64,000 nt of DNA from CALMRE01 sp964412895 (GTDB taxonomy: Bacteria; UBP6; UBA1177; JAKLFG01). Under the pieces are notes generated by a model. It was not told where the DNA came from. It did not search any database and saw only the letters and a program-made list of their open reading frames with translations. Shown one piece after another: positions 1 to 9,146 of the stretch. A program made the position numbers and the translations under genes. The stretch is from contig CAYPQK010000002.1 of NCBI GenBank assembly GCA_964412895.1, positions 11,712-75,711 on the forward strand, given 5' to 3'. Positions within the stretch are counted from its first letter, which is position 1, and every line of letters starts with the position of its first letter.

Positions 1-42
1 TCCCTGACCTCCCCGCAAAACAAAATCGCCTTCCCGAACCTC

Positions 43-70
43 TTGACATTCCCGACAAAAAGAGTACACC
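43..70 (+). promoter_or_regulatory. Putative sigma70 promoter of the riboswitch-trkH unit
   Basis: TTGACA (43-48), a 16-base spacer, then TACACC (65-70), a weak -10. A start about 7 bases downstream would fall at the 5' strand of the riboswitch P1 helix (77-82), which is what a leader RNA needs. The placement is inferred from that fit. Confidence 0.45.
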
Positions 71-76
71 GGTAAC

Positions 77-184
77 CGCTTAATCCCGCCACCGGCGGGA
101 ACGGGGGACCCATTTCCCGGGGCGCATCGCCGTTATGGCGTAGGGCACTCTTCCGCCCGAGCCCGTCAGCTAACCTCGTAAGCG
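77..184 (+). ncRNA. c-di-AMP riboswitch (ydaO-yuaA type)
   Basis: The stretch 157-184 reads CCGAGCCCGTCAGCTAACC followed by TCGTAAGCG, the signature 3' part of the ydaO-yuaA aptamer. The 5' half has the matching CGCTTAATCC at 77 and GAACGGGGGACCCA near 98-111. The outer helix closes with CGCTTA (77-82) against TAAGCG (179-184), six perfect pairs. The class senses cyclic di-AMP and commonly turns off potassium importers, which fits the TrkH/KtrB gene starting at 259. Downstream, AGAGGAAACC near 190 can pair with GGCTTCCTCT ending at 230 and may be the expression platform; whether it terminates transcription is not clear, because only a short T-run (240-244) follows at a distance. Confidence 0.9.
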
Positions 185-258
185 TGGGAAGAGGAAACCC
201 CCCCGACAAGATCGCCGGCCGGCTTCCTCTGGTTACGAATTTTTGTAAGGAGATCGCC

Positions 259-1638
259 ATGCCATCGGTCCGCTTTCGTTTTTTCAAAGGAGGTCGCCTT
301 CTCCTCTCGCGTCTCCTGAACCGCATCCTCTTCTTTACCGGCCGCGCCGCCCCGGCCCATGCCGTCTTTTTCGGCTACCTGTCGTATGTCATTGTCGGGT
401 GGCTGCTTCTGTCGCTTCCCGCCGCCCGCATCGTGGAGCGCATCGCCCCCATCGACAACCTCTTCATCGCCGCCTCGGCGATGTCGACCACCGGACTGGC
501 CACCATCAGTGTCTCGGACAACTATTCGCTTTTCGGTCAGTTGGTGATACTCGCCCTCATCCAGCTCGGCGGTATCGGCTACATGACCTTCGGGTCGTTC
601 ATCATCCTTTCGCGACGCCCCGATCTTCCCTCGGCGCGCGCCGAGATCTCCCGCGCCGTTTTCAGTCTCCCCAAGTCGTTCGACATCTTCCGCTTCATCC
701 GGAGCGTCATCCTCTTCACCGCCGTCATCGAGACGGTCGGGATGCTGCTGCTGTGGTGGGCCTTTTCGGCCGCCGGCACGCCGAACCCCCTGTATAACGC
801 CTTTTTCCACAGCATTTCTTCCTTCTGCACCGCCGGGTTCAGCCCCTTCAACGACAGCTTCATGTCGTTCTCGGGCAACTTCTGGATAAACGGGACCATC
901 GCCTTCCTGAGTTACCTCGGGGCCGTCGGCTTCATCGTGTTCGTCGATTACTGGCGCCGGTTCCGGGGAAAGACCACGCAGGTGACGCTCACCAGCAAGA
1001 TCATCGTCTGGATGACGCTTTGGACGACCCTCATCGGGACCGCGCTCCTGTTCCTCGACGAGCCGACGATACGGGGACTGGCCCCCGACAAACGGCTGCT
1101 CGCCGCCTTTTTCCAGTGCATGACGGCGATGACCACCGTCGGGTTCAACACCATCGACATCGGCGCGCTGTCGAAGGGATCGATACTGGTGCTGACGGCG
1201 CTGATGATCATCGGCGCATCGCCATCGGGTACCGGCGGCGGCGTGAAAAGCACCTCTTTCTCGGCGATACTCGGCGTCATCCGCAGCGCCCTGCGGGGGG
1301 AACAGCACGCATCGTTCTGGGGACGCGCCATCCCGCTTGAACGGGTCTGGATGGCGATCGCCAACACGGCGTTATATCTCATGTTCCTGACCGTCGGGGT
1401 CTATCTGCTCTCGCTCACCGAGACGGCCACCATCGACAAGATCTTTTTCGAGGCGGCGTCGGCCATCGGGACGGTGGGACTCAGCATGGGGATCACCGGG
1501 TCGCTCACCGATATGGGAAAACTTATCGTCACGGCGCTGATGCTCGGCGGGCGGATCGGGCTACTCACGGTCGGCATGGTTCTTTTCGTCCGGAAAAGCG
1601 CGGCCGACGAACCGGCCGACAGCGATCTGGCGGTGTGA
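259..1638 (+). CDS. TrkH/KtrB family potassium uptake membrane subunit
   Basis: 459-residue integral membrane protein for potassium uptake across the inner membrane. It shows the four selectivity-filter repeats of the Trk/Ktr/HKT superfamily: TTGLATI, SFCTAGFSPF, MTTVGFNTID and IGTVGLSMG. The length is typical of KtrB/TrkH. The start is ATG 259, preceded by AAGGAG at 247-252; an in-frame GTG at 184 lies inside the riboswitch and is unlikely. The partner gating subunit (TrkA/KtrA, an RCK protein) is not in the window. Control by c-di-AMP through the upstream riboswitch is strongly implied. Which monovalent ion is preferred, and whether Na+ is co-transported, cannot be told from sequence. Confidence 0.92.
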   Translation: MPSVRFRFFKGGRLLLSRLLNRILFFTGRAAPAHAVFFGYLSYVIVGWLLLSLPAARIVERIAPIDNLFIAASAMSTTGLATISVSDNYSLFGQLVILALIQLGGIGYMTFGSFIILSRRPDLPSARAEISRAVFSLPKSFDIFRFIRSVILFTAVIETVGMLLLWWAFSAAGTPNPLYNAFFHSISSFCTAGFSPFNDSFMSFSGNFWINGTIAFLSYLGAVGFIVFVDYWRRFRGKTTQVTLTSKIIVWMTLWTTLIGTALLFLDEPTIRGLAPDKRLLAAFFQCMTAMTTVGFNTIDIGALSKGSILVLTALMIIGASPSGTGGGVKSTSFSAILGVIRSALRGEQHASFWGRAIPLERVWMAIANTALYLMFLTVGVYLLSLTETATIDKIFFEAASAIGTVGLSMGITGSLTDMGKLIVTALMLGGRIGLLTVGMVLFVRKSAADEPADSDLAV

Positions 1639-1698
1639 GGAAGAGCTTTCCTGCAAACGATAAAACATCCGGTTAGTTCTGAATCCATGTCTTTTTTC

Positions 1699-1727
1699 TT
1701 GCCAGTTTGCCCAGAATCTGGTAATAA
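1699..1727 (+). promoter_or_regulatory. Putative promoter of the DUF4143 ATPase gene
   Basis: TTGCCA (1699-1704), 17 bases, TAATAA (1722-1727), about 40 bases before the start codon at 1769. Confidence 0.55.
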
Positions 1728-1768
1728 TATCGAACCGGATTGTTGTTCCGGGGAACGGGAGGTGTCCG

Positions 1769-3079
1769 ATGAGAGAAAAATTGAAAGAAATAATCCTCGA
1801 TTTTCATGCACAAGACCTGCCGCGCACGACGCCGCGGGAAATGAAGCTGGAGGTGGTGCCGGGCAAGGCGACGATCTGTATCGGCGTACGGCGGTGCGGC
1901 AAAACGACATTTCTGTTCCAGACCATGGAGCAGTTGCAAAAGAAAGGGGTCGATCGCCGGAACATGCTGTACATGAATTTTTTCGACGACCGGCTACATG
2001 CCCTTTCAACGACCGGACTCGGCGAAGTGACCGAGGCTTATTTCGCCCTCTATCCCGAGAAAAAACAGGAAAAGGTATATTGTTTCTTTGACGAGATACA
2101 GCTCTTTCCCGGCTGGGAATCGTTCGTGGAGCGGGTACTGCGCACCGAGAACTGCGCGGTCTATATTTCCGGCTCCTCGTCCCAACTGCTTTCCGCCGAG
2201 ATAGCAACCCAGATGCGCGGTCGGGCTCTTTCATGGGAACTGTTCCCGTTCTCGTTCCGGGAGTATCTGCTCCACACCGGCCGCCCGGTGAAGGGCGCTC
2301 TTTCCTCGGCCGAACGGCTGCATGTCATGAAGGCCTTCGACGAATATTGGGAGATCGGCGGGTTCCCCGAGGTGGCGTCGCTTTCGAAGGAACTGCGGAT
2401 AAAGACACATCAGGAATATGTCAACTCGATCCTGTTCCGCGATCTGATAGAGCGCCATGACATCGCGCATCCCAAGGCGGTCGTCGATCTGGCCCGTCGC
2501 CTCATCGACAACGCGGCTTCGCTGTACACCGTGAATGCATTGACCGGCTATTTGAAGGCGCTGGGCCACCGGATACCCAAAAGCGCCGTTTCCGATTATC
2601 TCGCGTGGTTCGAAGAGTCCTTTTTTCTTTTCACCACGCGGGTGTACGACGCATCTTTGGCGCGGTCGAACACCAATCCGAAGAAAATATACGCCGTCGA
2701 TCATGCGCTGGTGACCTCGGTCGCGTCGGGCATCCTCGTGAACGGAGGACATTTGCTGGAGAATCTGGTGTTCGTCGCGCTTCGTCGCGAACGGACGGAG
2801 GTGTTCTATTACAAGACCCGGAGCGGTCGCGAGGTCGATTTTGTCGTCGCCGGGGAGGGCGGCGCCCCGCGACTCGTGCAGGTATGCGAAACGGTGCGGG
2901 AACCGAAGACCAGAAAACGGGAACTCGCGGCGCTTGAGGAGGCGATGACGGAACTCGGGATCGGGGACGGCACGATCGTCACGCGCAACGAAGAAGAGAC
3001 CATACCGGTCGACAAGGGGACCATAGCGGTACTTCCTGCATGGCGGTTCCTCCTAACGGGTGTCGCCGCCCTAAGATAA
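1769..3079 (+). CDS. AAA+ ATPase with DUF4143 domain (AAA_14 family)
   Basis: 436-residue cytoplasmic ATPase of the AAA_14/DUF4143 (COG1373) type. The Walker A is IGVRRCGKTTF near residue 35 and the Walker B is YCFFDEIQLF near residue 110. The C-terminal third carries the DUF4143 nuclease-like fold, including a FYYKTRSGREVDFVV stretch that resembles the E...D.E.K-type core of restriction-like nucleases. ATG 1769 has GGGAGG 7 bases upstream. These proteins are abundant and variable in copy number; their role is unknown. It stands alone between trkH and pyrF with its own promoter. Confidence 0.88.
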   Translation: MREKLKEIILDFHAQDLPRTTPREMKLEVVPGKATICIGVRRCGKTTFLFQTMEQLQKKGVDRRNMLYMNFFDDRLHALSTTGLGEVTEAYFALYPEKKQEKVYCFFDEIQLFPGWESFVERVLRTENCAVYISGSSSQLLSAEIATQMRGRALSWELFPFSFREYLLHTGRPVKGALSSAERLHVMKAFDEYWEIGGFPEVASLSKELRIKTHQEYVNSILFRDLIERHDIAHPKAVVDLARRLIDNAASLYTVNALTGYLKALGHRIPKSAVSDYLAWFEESFFLFTTRVYDASLARSNTNPKKIYAVDHALVTSVASGILVNGGHLLENLVFVALRRERTEVFYYKTRSGREVDFVVAGEGGAPRLVQVCETVREPKTRKRELAALEEAMTELGIGDGTIVTRNEEETIPVDKGTIAVLPAWRFLLTGVAALR

Positions 3080-3097
3080 CGGCACATACAAAACAAT

Positions 3098-3125
3098 TTG
3101 CCTTCCGCTTCCACCAATATATAAT
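3098..3125 (+). promoter_or_regulatory. Putative promoter of the pyrF operon
   Basis: TTGCCT (3098-3103), 16 bases, TATAAT (3120-3125, perfect consensus), followed by TTGGAGG before the ATG at 3155. Confidence 0.7.
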
Positions 3126-3154
3126 CGCGCGACCCGACTTATTGGAGGCTCTCT

Positions 3155-3853
3155 ATGGAAAAAGGAAAGGTATTCGTCGCACTCGATGTGGACAGTAGGA
3201 CAGACGCGCTCGCCATCGTCACTGAACTCAAGGGGCTCGGCGCCGGCTGGAAGATCGGCAAACAACTTTTCACACAAGTTGGTCCGTCGCTCGTGAAGGA
3301 TATCGTCGCGCTGGGCGAAGATGTTTTCCTCGACCTCAAATATCACGACATCCCCAACACCGTTGCCATGGCGGGACTCGCCGCCGCGAAGCTCGGGGTG
3401 AAGATGTTCAATGTCCACGCCGCCGGCGGCCGCAAGATGATGGCCGAAACGCGAAAAGAGTTGGACAAGCTCCCCAACCGGCCGCTCGTTCTGGCCGTCA
3501 CGGTGCTCACCAGCCTCGCCGAAGAGGACCTGCGCGAGATCGGCTACGCGGCCAATCCGGCCCAGCAGGTGGCCCGCTTCGCGAAACTGGCCGAAGAGTC
3601 GGGGATGGACGGGGTCGTCGCCTCGCCGCTCGAGATAGAGATCATCCGCAGTGTCACCAAGCCGTCGTTCAAGATACTCACCCCCGGCATCCGCCCGGCG
3701 GGCGGTTCGAAGGATGACCAGAAACGGATCGCCACCCCCGCGTCGGCCATCGCGGCGGGCGCCGACTATCTCGTCATCGGCCGCCCCATCACGCAGGCGA
3801 CCGACCGGAAGAAAGCGTTCCTCGATATTTTGGAAGAAATAAAACATGGCTAA
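3155..3853 (+). CDS. pyrF: Orotidine 5'-phosphate decarboxylase
   Basis: 232 residues. Decarboxylates OMP to UMP, the last step of de novo pyrimidine synthesis, in the cytoplasm. The family's catalytic segment DLKYHDIPNT is intact (Asp-Lys-Asp charge network), the N-terminal strand VFVALDVDS supplies the first active-site Asp, and the phosphate-binding end reads TPGIRP...YLVIGRPIT. The length is standard for the short bacterial PyrF. It is the first gene of a tight operon; its last eight bases overlap rlmB. Confidence 0.96.
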   Translation: MEKGKVFVALDVDSRTDALAIVTELKGLGAGWKIGKQLFTQVGPSLVKDIVALGEDVFLDLKYHDIPNTVAMAGLAAAKLGVKMFNVHAAGGRKMMAETRKELDKLPNRPLVLAVTVLTSLAEEDLREIGYAANPAQQVARFAKLAEESGMDGVVASPLEIEIIRSVTKPSFKILTPGIRPAGGSKDDQKRIATPASAIAAGADYLVIGRPITQATDRKKAFLDILEEIKHG

Positions 3854-4583
3854 ACCCCGCTGGGAATATGTCTACGGGATCAATCCCTGTTTCGAGGTGC
3901 TGAGGGGCGGCCGCCGGAAGGTCCACGAGGCCTTCATCGCCGACAACGCCACCGAGAATGCGCGGATAAAGAAACTGGCGCGCTACCTCGCCGACAAGGG
4001 GGTCCCCGTCGAATCGGTGGGGCGCGATCGGCTGTTCCAGCTGTCGAAATCGACCGAGCATCAGGGGGCGGTCATCCGCTGCGAGCCCTATCCCTATGTC
4101 GAACTCGACGATGTGTTCAACGCCGACAGACTGCTGCTGCTCGACAATGTCGAGGACCCGCACAATGTCGGAGCGATACTGCGGAGCGCCGAGATATTCG
4201 GCTTCCACGATATCCTCCTGCCGCTCAAAGGGGTCCCCGAGATATATCCCTCCATCGTCAAGGTGAGCGCCGGGGCGACCGAACACCTGCGGATCGTCCG
4301 CAGTGAGAACGCCAACGCCTATGTCAAACGGGCGAAGAGCGAAGGGCGGATGGTCGTCGCGCTCGACGAAGAGGGGGCCATCGACCTGCGTGAAGCGGTC
4401 GCGCAGCAGCGCGGCGCGCTGCTGTTGGTCATCGGCGGCGAAGGGAAAAGCGTCGGTCAGTTCATCCTCATGAACGCCGATATCGTCGCCAAGATACCGC
4501 AGGCGGGGCGGATCAATTCGCTCAACGCATCGGTCGCCGCCGGAATAGCCATGTACGCCTTCGGAGTGAACCATGGCGCTTGA
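3846..4583 (+). CDS. rlmB: 23S rRNA 2'-O-ribose methyltransferase, RlmB/TrmH (SpoU) family
   Basis: 245 residues. The N-terminal substrate-binding domain starts YGINPCFEVLRGGRRKVHEA, as in RlmB. The C-terminal SPOUT domain shows the knot motifs LLLDNVEDPHNVGAILRSAE, LLLVIGGEGKSV and INSLNASVAAGIAMY. Members methylate a guanosine 2'-OH in 23S rRNA (G2251 in E. coli) using SAM. The start overlaps pyrF by 8 bases and the end overlaps rnc by 11 bases, so translation is probably coupled. Exact substrate (RlmB rather than another TrmH paralogue) rests on the N-terminal domain and length. Confidence 0.92.
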   Translation: MAKPRWEYVYGINPCFEVLRGGRRKVHEAFIADNATENARIKKLARYLADKGVPVESVGRDRLFQLSKSTEHQGAVIRCEPYPYVELDDVFNADRLLLLDNVEDPHNVGAILRSAEIFGFHDILLPLKGVPEIYPSIVKVSAGATEHLRIVRSENANAYVKRAKSEGRMVVALDEEGAIDLREAVAQQRGALLLVIGGEGKSVGQFILMNADIVAKIPQAGRINSLNASVAAGIAMYAFGVNHGA

Positions 4584-5301
4584 TAAGCGGCTCGTCGGCG
4601 AGCTTGAAACGGCGCTCGGCTTCCCGTTCACCGATACGGCGCTTCTCGAACAGGCCTTCATCCATCCGTCGCTCGACGCCGCGGGGGTGACAAGCTATCA
4701 GCGGCTCGAATTCCTCGGCGACGAGGTGGTGGGACTGGCGGTATCGACGCTCCTTTACCGGCGCTTCCCCGATGCCGAAGAGGGCAAATTGTCGCGGGCG
4801 CGGGCCAACCTCATCGACGAGGGAGGGCTCGCCGAGATGGCGCGGGCGCTCGGGCTGGGGGCGCTGATGCTTCTGGGGAAAGGGGAAGAGAAGACCCACG
4901 GCCGCGAAAAGGATTCGATACTGGCCGATATGTTCGAATCGCTCATGGCGGTCATTTACCTCAGCGGCGGCTGGACGGCCGCCTTCACGGCGGTCGACCG
5001 GATATTCACGCCGCGCTTCGGGGCGTCGCACGACATAGACGCGCTCCTCCTCCACATCGACCGCGATCATAAAACACGGCTTCAGGAAATAGCGCAGGAT
5101 CAGGGTATGCCGCTGCCCGAATACACCATCGTCGAGAAGCAGGGGCCCGACCATGAAAGCCTCTTCACCGTCGAGTGCCGGACGATGGGCTTCACGGCGC
5201 AGGGAAGCGGCCGCAACCGCAAGGCGGCGGAACAGGAGGCGGCGCGGCGGCTCATGGCGCAGATGCGCGACGGCACCGGAAAAAAGGAAAAAGGACGATA
5301 G
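4573..5301 (+). CDS. rnc: Ribonuclease III
   Basis: 242 residues. Cleaves double-stranded RNA in rRNA and mRNA processing. The RNase III signature RLEFLGDEVVGLAVS lies at about residues 38-52, and the second acidic cluster DSILADMFESLMAVIYL supplies the remaining metal ligands including the catalytic Glu. A double-stranded RNA-binding domain fills the C-terminal third (DHKTRLQEIAQDQG to QEAARRLM). The start ATG 4573 lies within the end of rlmB and has GGAG just upstream. Confidence 0.95.
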   Translation: MALDKRLVGELETALGFPFTDTALLEQAFIHPSLDAAGVTSYQRLEFLGDEVVGLAVSTLLYRRFPDAEEGKLSRARANLIDEGGLAEMARALGLGALMLLGKGEEKTHGREKDSILADMFESLMAVIYLSGGWTAAFTAVDRIFTPRFGASHDIDALLLHIDRDHKTRLQEIAQDQGMPLPEYTIVEKQGPDHESLFTVECRTMGFTAQGSGRNRKAAEQEAARRLMAQMRDGTGKKEKGR

Positions 5302-5310
5302 GGGGGAGAG

Positions 5311-6963
5311 ATGAGTTATCAGGTCATCGCGCGCAAATGGCGGCCCAAACGGTTTGACGAGGTCATCGGGCAGGGGCATGTCACCACGGCGCTCAAATAC
5401 GCCCTCCGCGAAGGACGGCCGGCCCCGGTGGTGCTGTTCACCGGCATCCGCGGCACCGGCAAGACGACGCTTGCCCGCATCCTCGTCAAGGCGCTCAACT
5501 GCCTCTCGCCGCTGCCCGACGGCGAGCCGTGCAATGTCTGCGAGAACTGCACCGAGATCATGGCGGGGCGCAGTCCCGATGTCTTCGAGATAGACGGCGC
5601 CTCCAACAATTCGGTCGACGATGTCCGCACCATCCGCGAGAATATCTCCTACAGCCCGGTCAAATCGAAACGCAAGGCCTACATCATCGACGAAGTGCAC
5701 ATGCTGTCGAAGTCGGCTTTCAACGCGCTCTTAAAAACGCTTGAAGAGCCGCCGTCGCACACCGCCTTCATACTCGCGACCACCGATCCGCAGAAAATTC
5801 CGACCACCGTCCTGTCGCGCTGTCAGCGCTACGATCTGAAAAGGCTCGGCCTCACCGATATCGTCACCCAGCTCGAAAAGATACTGACCGCCGAAGGGGT
5901 CGCCTTCGAACGCGATGCCTTATATCTCCTTGCCCGCGAAGGGGAGGGGAGCATGCGCGACGCCCAGACGCTGGTCGAACAGATGCTCGCCTTCGGTGAG
6001 CGGCAGGTGACCTGCGCGGTGGTGTCGCTCATCCTCGGAACGAGCGACCGGAAACTCATCCGCGACATCGTCACCGCTCTGGCCGCCCGCGACGCGAACG
6101 GCGCGGTGGCGGCGGTGCGCGGTATCTACGAGTCGGGCAAGGCGCTTGAAAAGGCGTCGCGCGATGTGCTCCTCACGCTCCACCATCTGGTCCTCGCCTC
6201 GTCGCTTGCCGACGACCGCTTCATCGAGGCGCCCGACGAGGAGAAAAAATGGGTGCGCGAGACGGCGAAGAAGTTGTCGGCCCCCGACTGGCTGCGCCTG
6301 TTCGACTACTGGAACGGCGAACATGACGCCATCGTCCGGAGCGATTATTCGCTGATGCTGTTCGAAGTGGCGGTGGTCATCGCCGCGTCGTTCCCCGCCA
6401 TGGTCGATATCCGCGAACTGCTGGACCGGGTGGATGGCGCCCCCGCCGCGGCAAGCCCGAAGGCCGAACCGGTCGTAGCCGCGCCGAAACCGGCGCCGGT
6501 GATACCGATGGTCCCGCCGGTCGAAAAGAAAAAAACACCGGAACCCGTTGCACCGAAGGAAGCACCGAAAAAAGAGACACCTCCCGTGAAGGAAGAACCG
6601 CCCGTCGCCGGATGGCGCGAGTTCCTTGACCGGTTCGCCGGCGAGGATCCGATGCTCGCCAGCGGCCTCAAGGCGGCCAAGTGCGTCGAGGAGGGGAACC
6701 TCGTGACGGTGCAGCTGTCCAAGGCGCTCGAAGCGGCGATAGGTCCGAAACGGACGGCGGTCGAGAGACGCTACGCGGCGCTGACCGGCGGCAAAAAGCT
6801 CAAGTTCGAGGCCGAGGTGGCGGGCGGCCGCGCCGTCACCGAGGAAGAGGCGAAAGAGGATGCCGAAAAGACCGCGAAGATGAAGGATGAGATACGGAAG
6901 GACGGCACCGTCAAGGATATGGAACAGCTCGGCTTCGACCTCAAAAAGATAGTCAAGACATGA
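5311..6963 (+). CDS. dnaX: DNA polymerase III subunit gamma/tau
   Basis: 550-residue clamp-loader ATPase. The N-terminus YQVIARKWRPKRFDEVIGQ is typical. Walker A is GIRGTGKTTLAR, the four-cysteine zinc module is LNC...EPCNVCENC, Walker B/sensor region is AYIIDEVHMLSKSAFNALLK and sensor 1 is ILATTDPQKIP. After domain III comes a Pro/Lys/Glu-rich linker (about residues 385-430) and a short C-terminal domain. An A7 run at 6529-6535 in the linker could allow a -1 frameshift to a stop at 6627-6629, giving a gamma-like product of about 439 residues (see findings). It follows rnc closely and overlaps the next gene by ATGA. Confidence 0.95.
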   Translation: MSYQVIARKWRPKRFDEVIGQGHVTTALKYALREGRPAPVVLFTGIRGTGKTTLARILVKALNCLSPLPDGEPCNVCENCTEIMAGRSPDVFEIDGASNNSVDDVRTIRENISYSPVKSKRKAYIIDEVHMLSKSAFNALLKTLEEPPSHTAFILATTDPQKIPTTVLSRCQRYDLKRLGLTDIVTQLEKILTAEGVAFERDALYLLAREGEGSMRDAQTLVEQMLAFGERQVTCAVVSLILGTSDRKLIRDIVTALAARDANGAVAAVRGIYESGKALEKASRDVLLTLHHLVLASSLADDRFIEAPDEEKKWVRETAKKLSAPDWLRLFDYWNGEHDAIVRSDYSLMLFEVAVVIAASFPAMVDIRELLDRVDGAPAAASPKAEPVVAAPKPAPVIPMVPPVEKKKTPEPVAPKEAPKKETPPVKEEPPVAGWREFLDRFAGEDPMLASGLKAAKCVEEGNLVTVQLSKALEAAIGPKRTAVERRYAALTGGKKLKFEAEVAGGRAVTEEEAKEDAEKTAKMKDEIRKDGTVKDMEQLGFDLKKIVKT

Positions 6964-9146
6964 TCCGTCGTCTCCCTTCGTTCATAGCCGCGCTCTGCAT
7001 CTTCGCCCTCTTTTTCCTGTGGGGCACCAAGGCGACCCCGTGGCTCTTCTTCACCGCCTTCTGGCCGATGATACACCTCATCTACGGCGCGTCCGCGGCG
7101 CTCATCGCGATATTTTTCTTCGCCGCCCCCGGCGCGACCCGCCGTCTCTTCAACGCGCTGGTCCGGCGCCGGTACCTCATCATACCGCCGATCGCCGGCG
7201 TCGCGACCCTGCTCATCACGATCTTCGTGTTCCAGAATGTCCCGCATGTCATAGACGCGTCGCATTTTCTGTGGACCGCGCGGCTGCTGCGGGAGGGTTC
7301 GCTATCGCTCCCGGTGAGCGAGCTCTACGAATACAGCGATGTCACCTTCATGCTACGCGACGGCGGCAGTTACTATTCGCTGTTCCTTCCGGGGTTCTCG
7401 CTGTTCCTCGCGCTGTTCGACCTGTTCGGCGCCGCGTCGCTGCTGGTGCCGCTGTGCACCGCCCTGTCGGTGTGGCTGACCGGCCGTATCGCCGATAAGT
7501 TCTTCAACTCGCGGGTGAGTCTGCTTGCCATGGCGCTTTGCACCGTGTCGTCGTTCTTCCTGTTCATGGGCGCGAGCTTCATGACCCACAATTTCAACCT
7601 GTTCCTCGTGATGCTGTCGGTGTGGCTGGTGGCGTGCGATCCGCGGAGTTGCCGCGGCCTCCTCCTCGCTTCGACCGCGCTCGCGATCACCTTTTTCGTC
7701 CGGCCGCAGAACGCGGTGTTCAGTTATATCCCGCTCGGCGTCTATCTGTTGGTAAAACGGGTCGGTCTCCGGCCGCTTTTCGCCTTCGCCCTCCCGGCGG
7801 TGCTCGGCGCGGGGGGCCTGCTCCTCTACAACCATACGATGACGGGAGACCCGTTCCTTTTCCCGCAGGATGTCTATTTCTCGGTCATCGAACCGGTACC
7901 GCACTGCCACCGCATCGGGATGGGAACCGGCTGTCCCAACACCGAAGGGAGATTCCTGCCGGCCGAAGGGCTGACGCTCGACTATGCCTACTGGGTCACC
8001 TACACGCGGCTGACCCTGATGCTCTTCAATGTCACGGGGCATCCCTATCCGTTCCTGTTCCTCGCGGTCGCCTTTCTGTTCGGCCTGCGGCGCAGTTTGT
8101 TCCTCTCCTCGTTCTTTCTCTGTTTCTTCGCGGGCTACTTTTTCTTCTATCTGCCGGGGAACCTTTTCGGGCCGCGCTACTTCACCGAAGTGACGATGCT
8201 TCTGCTCATACCGGCCGCCTTCGGCATCGTGATGACGGCGCGGAAGCTTCCGCGCCGTCTGCGGCCGCTCATCGCCGCGGTCCCTATCGCCGGGATGCTT
8301 TTCGTCGACGGGTTCATCATGCCCGAACTGATCGACCGCTACAACGACCGTTTCTGGGCCACCGACCGCTCCTTCGAGGAGGCCATAGCGGAGCACCGGA
8401 TAGTCGACAGCGTCGTCTTCGTCCCCGAATCGCACCACGCGATGATGCTCAACACCCAGACCCGGCCGCCGTTCGACGCCTACGGCAACCTCATCGTCAA
8501 GGACCTCGGCCGCGAGAACTACTACGGCGCCGCCTATTTCATGGAAAAGTACGGGCTGAAGAATGCCTATGTCATCGACTATTATCCGAAACTGCGCAAT
8601 CTCGCGGTGGTCGAGGAGCTGGCCGAGTTCCGCCTACGGGATATCTGGATAGAATTCGAGAATAAAGGACGACCGCTCACCGGCAAACCGGCCTACGCCA
8701 CGCCGGTAGCGGTGGGACTCAAACTGAACCACCTCCCCTTCGCCGTGCTCGACGACAAGCTCGATTTCAGCAACGATGTGGGCTATGCGGTCCTTTTCGG
8801 CGAACTGTCGCCCGAAAGTTATTACGATCTCTCCCACCCGATACTCGACCCCGGCACCTACGAACTGACGGTGGAATTCCTCGGCGCCCCGTGCGGCGGG
8901 AGCTTCTCGCTGACGGTCAACGACTCGAAAGTGCTTGATTTTTCCGCCTTCGACGCCGACTATGTGTTCCACAAGGTGCGGACGCAGGCGCCGCTCACGG
9001 CGGGAAAGAACCGCTTCTCCTTCGTGCCGCACAACGGGCAGAGTTGTCTGGTGCTCGATTATATCCGCCTGCGGAAGGTGGAGGAGGAGGCGCCGGTCGA
9101 TTATCCCGACTATCTGCCGCCCGAAAAAGAGGAACTCAACCGCTGA
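6960..9146 (+). CDS. Polytopic membrane protein, probable GT-C type glycosyltransferase
   Basis: 728 residues. About ten or more hydrophobic segments span residues 5-450. After the second or third comes a loop with NVPHVIDASHFLWTARLLREG, resembling the acidic first periplasmic loop of GT-C enzymes that use polyprenyl-phosphate sugars (ArnT/PMT-like). The soluble C-terminal 270 residues end in a beta-rich region (SPESYYDLSHPILDPGTYEL) that may bind carbohydrate. ATGA overlap with dnaX places it in the pyrF operon, though the functions look unrelated. No exact family is recognised, so the transferase role is an inference from topology. Confidence 0.65.
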   Translation: MIRRLPSFIAALCIFALFFLWGTKATPWLFFTAFWPMIHLIYGASAALIAIFFFAAPGATRRLFNALVRRRYLIIPPIAGVATLLITIFVFQNVPHVIDASHFLWTARLLREGSLSLPVSELYEYSDVTFMLRDGGSYYSLFLPGFSLFLALFDLFGAASLLVPLCTALSVWLTGRIADKFFNSRVSLLAMALCTVSSFFLFMGASFMTHNFNLFLVMLSVWLVACDPRSCRGLLLASTALAITFFVRPQNAVFSYIPLGVYLLVKRVGLRPLFAFALPAVLGAGGLLLYNHTMTGDPFLFPQDVYFSVIEPVPHCHRIGMGTGCPNTEGRFLPAEGLTLDYAYWVTYTRLTLMLFNVTGHPYPFLFLAVAFLFGLRRSLFLSSFFLCFFAGYFFFYLPGNLFGPRYFTEVTMLLLIPAAFGIVMTARKLPRRLRPLIAAVPIAGMLFVDGFIMPELIDRYNDRFWATDRSFEEAIAEHRIVDSVVFVPESHHAMMLNTQTRPPFDAYGNLIVKDLGRENYYGAAYFMEKYGLKNAYVIDYYPKLRNLAVVEELAEFRLRDIWIEFENKGRPLTGKPAYATPVAVGLKLNHLPFAVLDDKLDFSNDVGYAVLFGELSPESYYDLSHPILDPGTYELTVEFLGAPCGGSFSLTVNDSKVLDFSAFDADYVFHKVRTQAPLTAGKNRFSFVPHNGQSCLVLDYIRLRKVEEEAPVDYPDYLPPEKEELNR

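Noticed and set aside
184..258. GTG 184 as the trkH start
   Set aside because: It lies in the riboswitch P1 helix and has no ribosome site; ATG 259 has AAGGAG.
166..1308. 380-codon minus-strand frame opposite trkH
   Set aside because: Overlaps the riboswitch and trkH; charged low-complexity translation.
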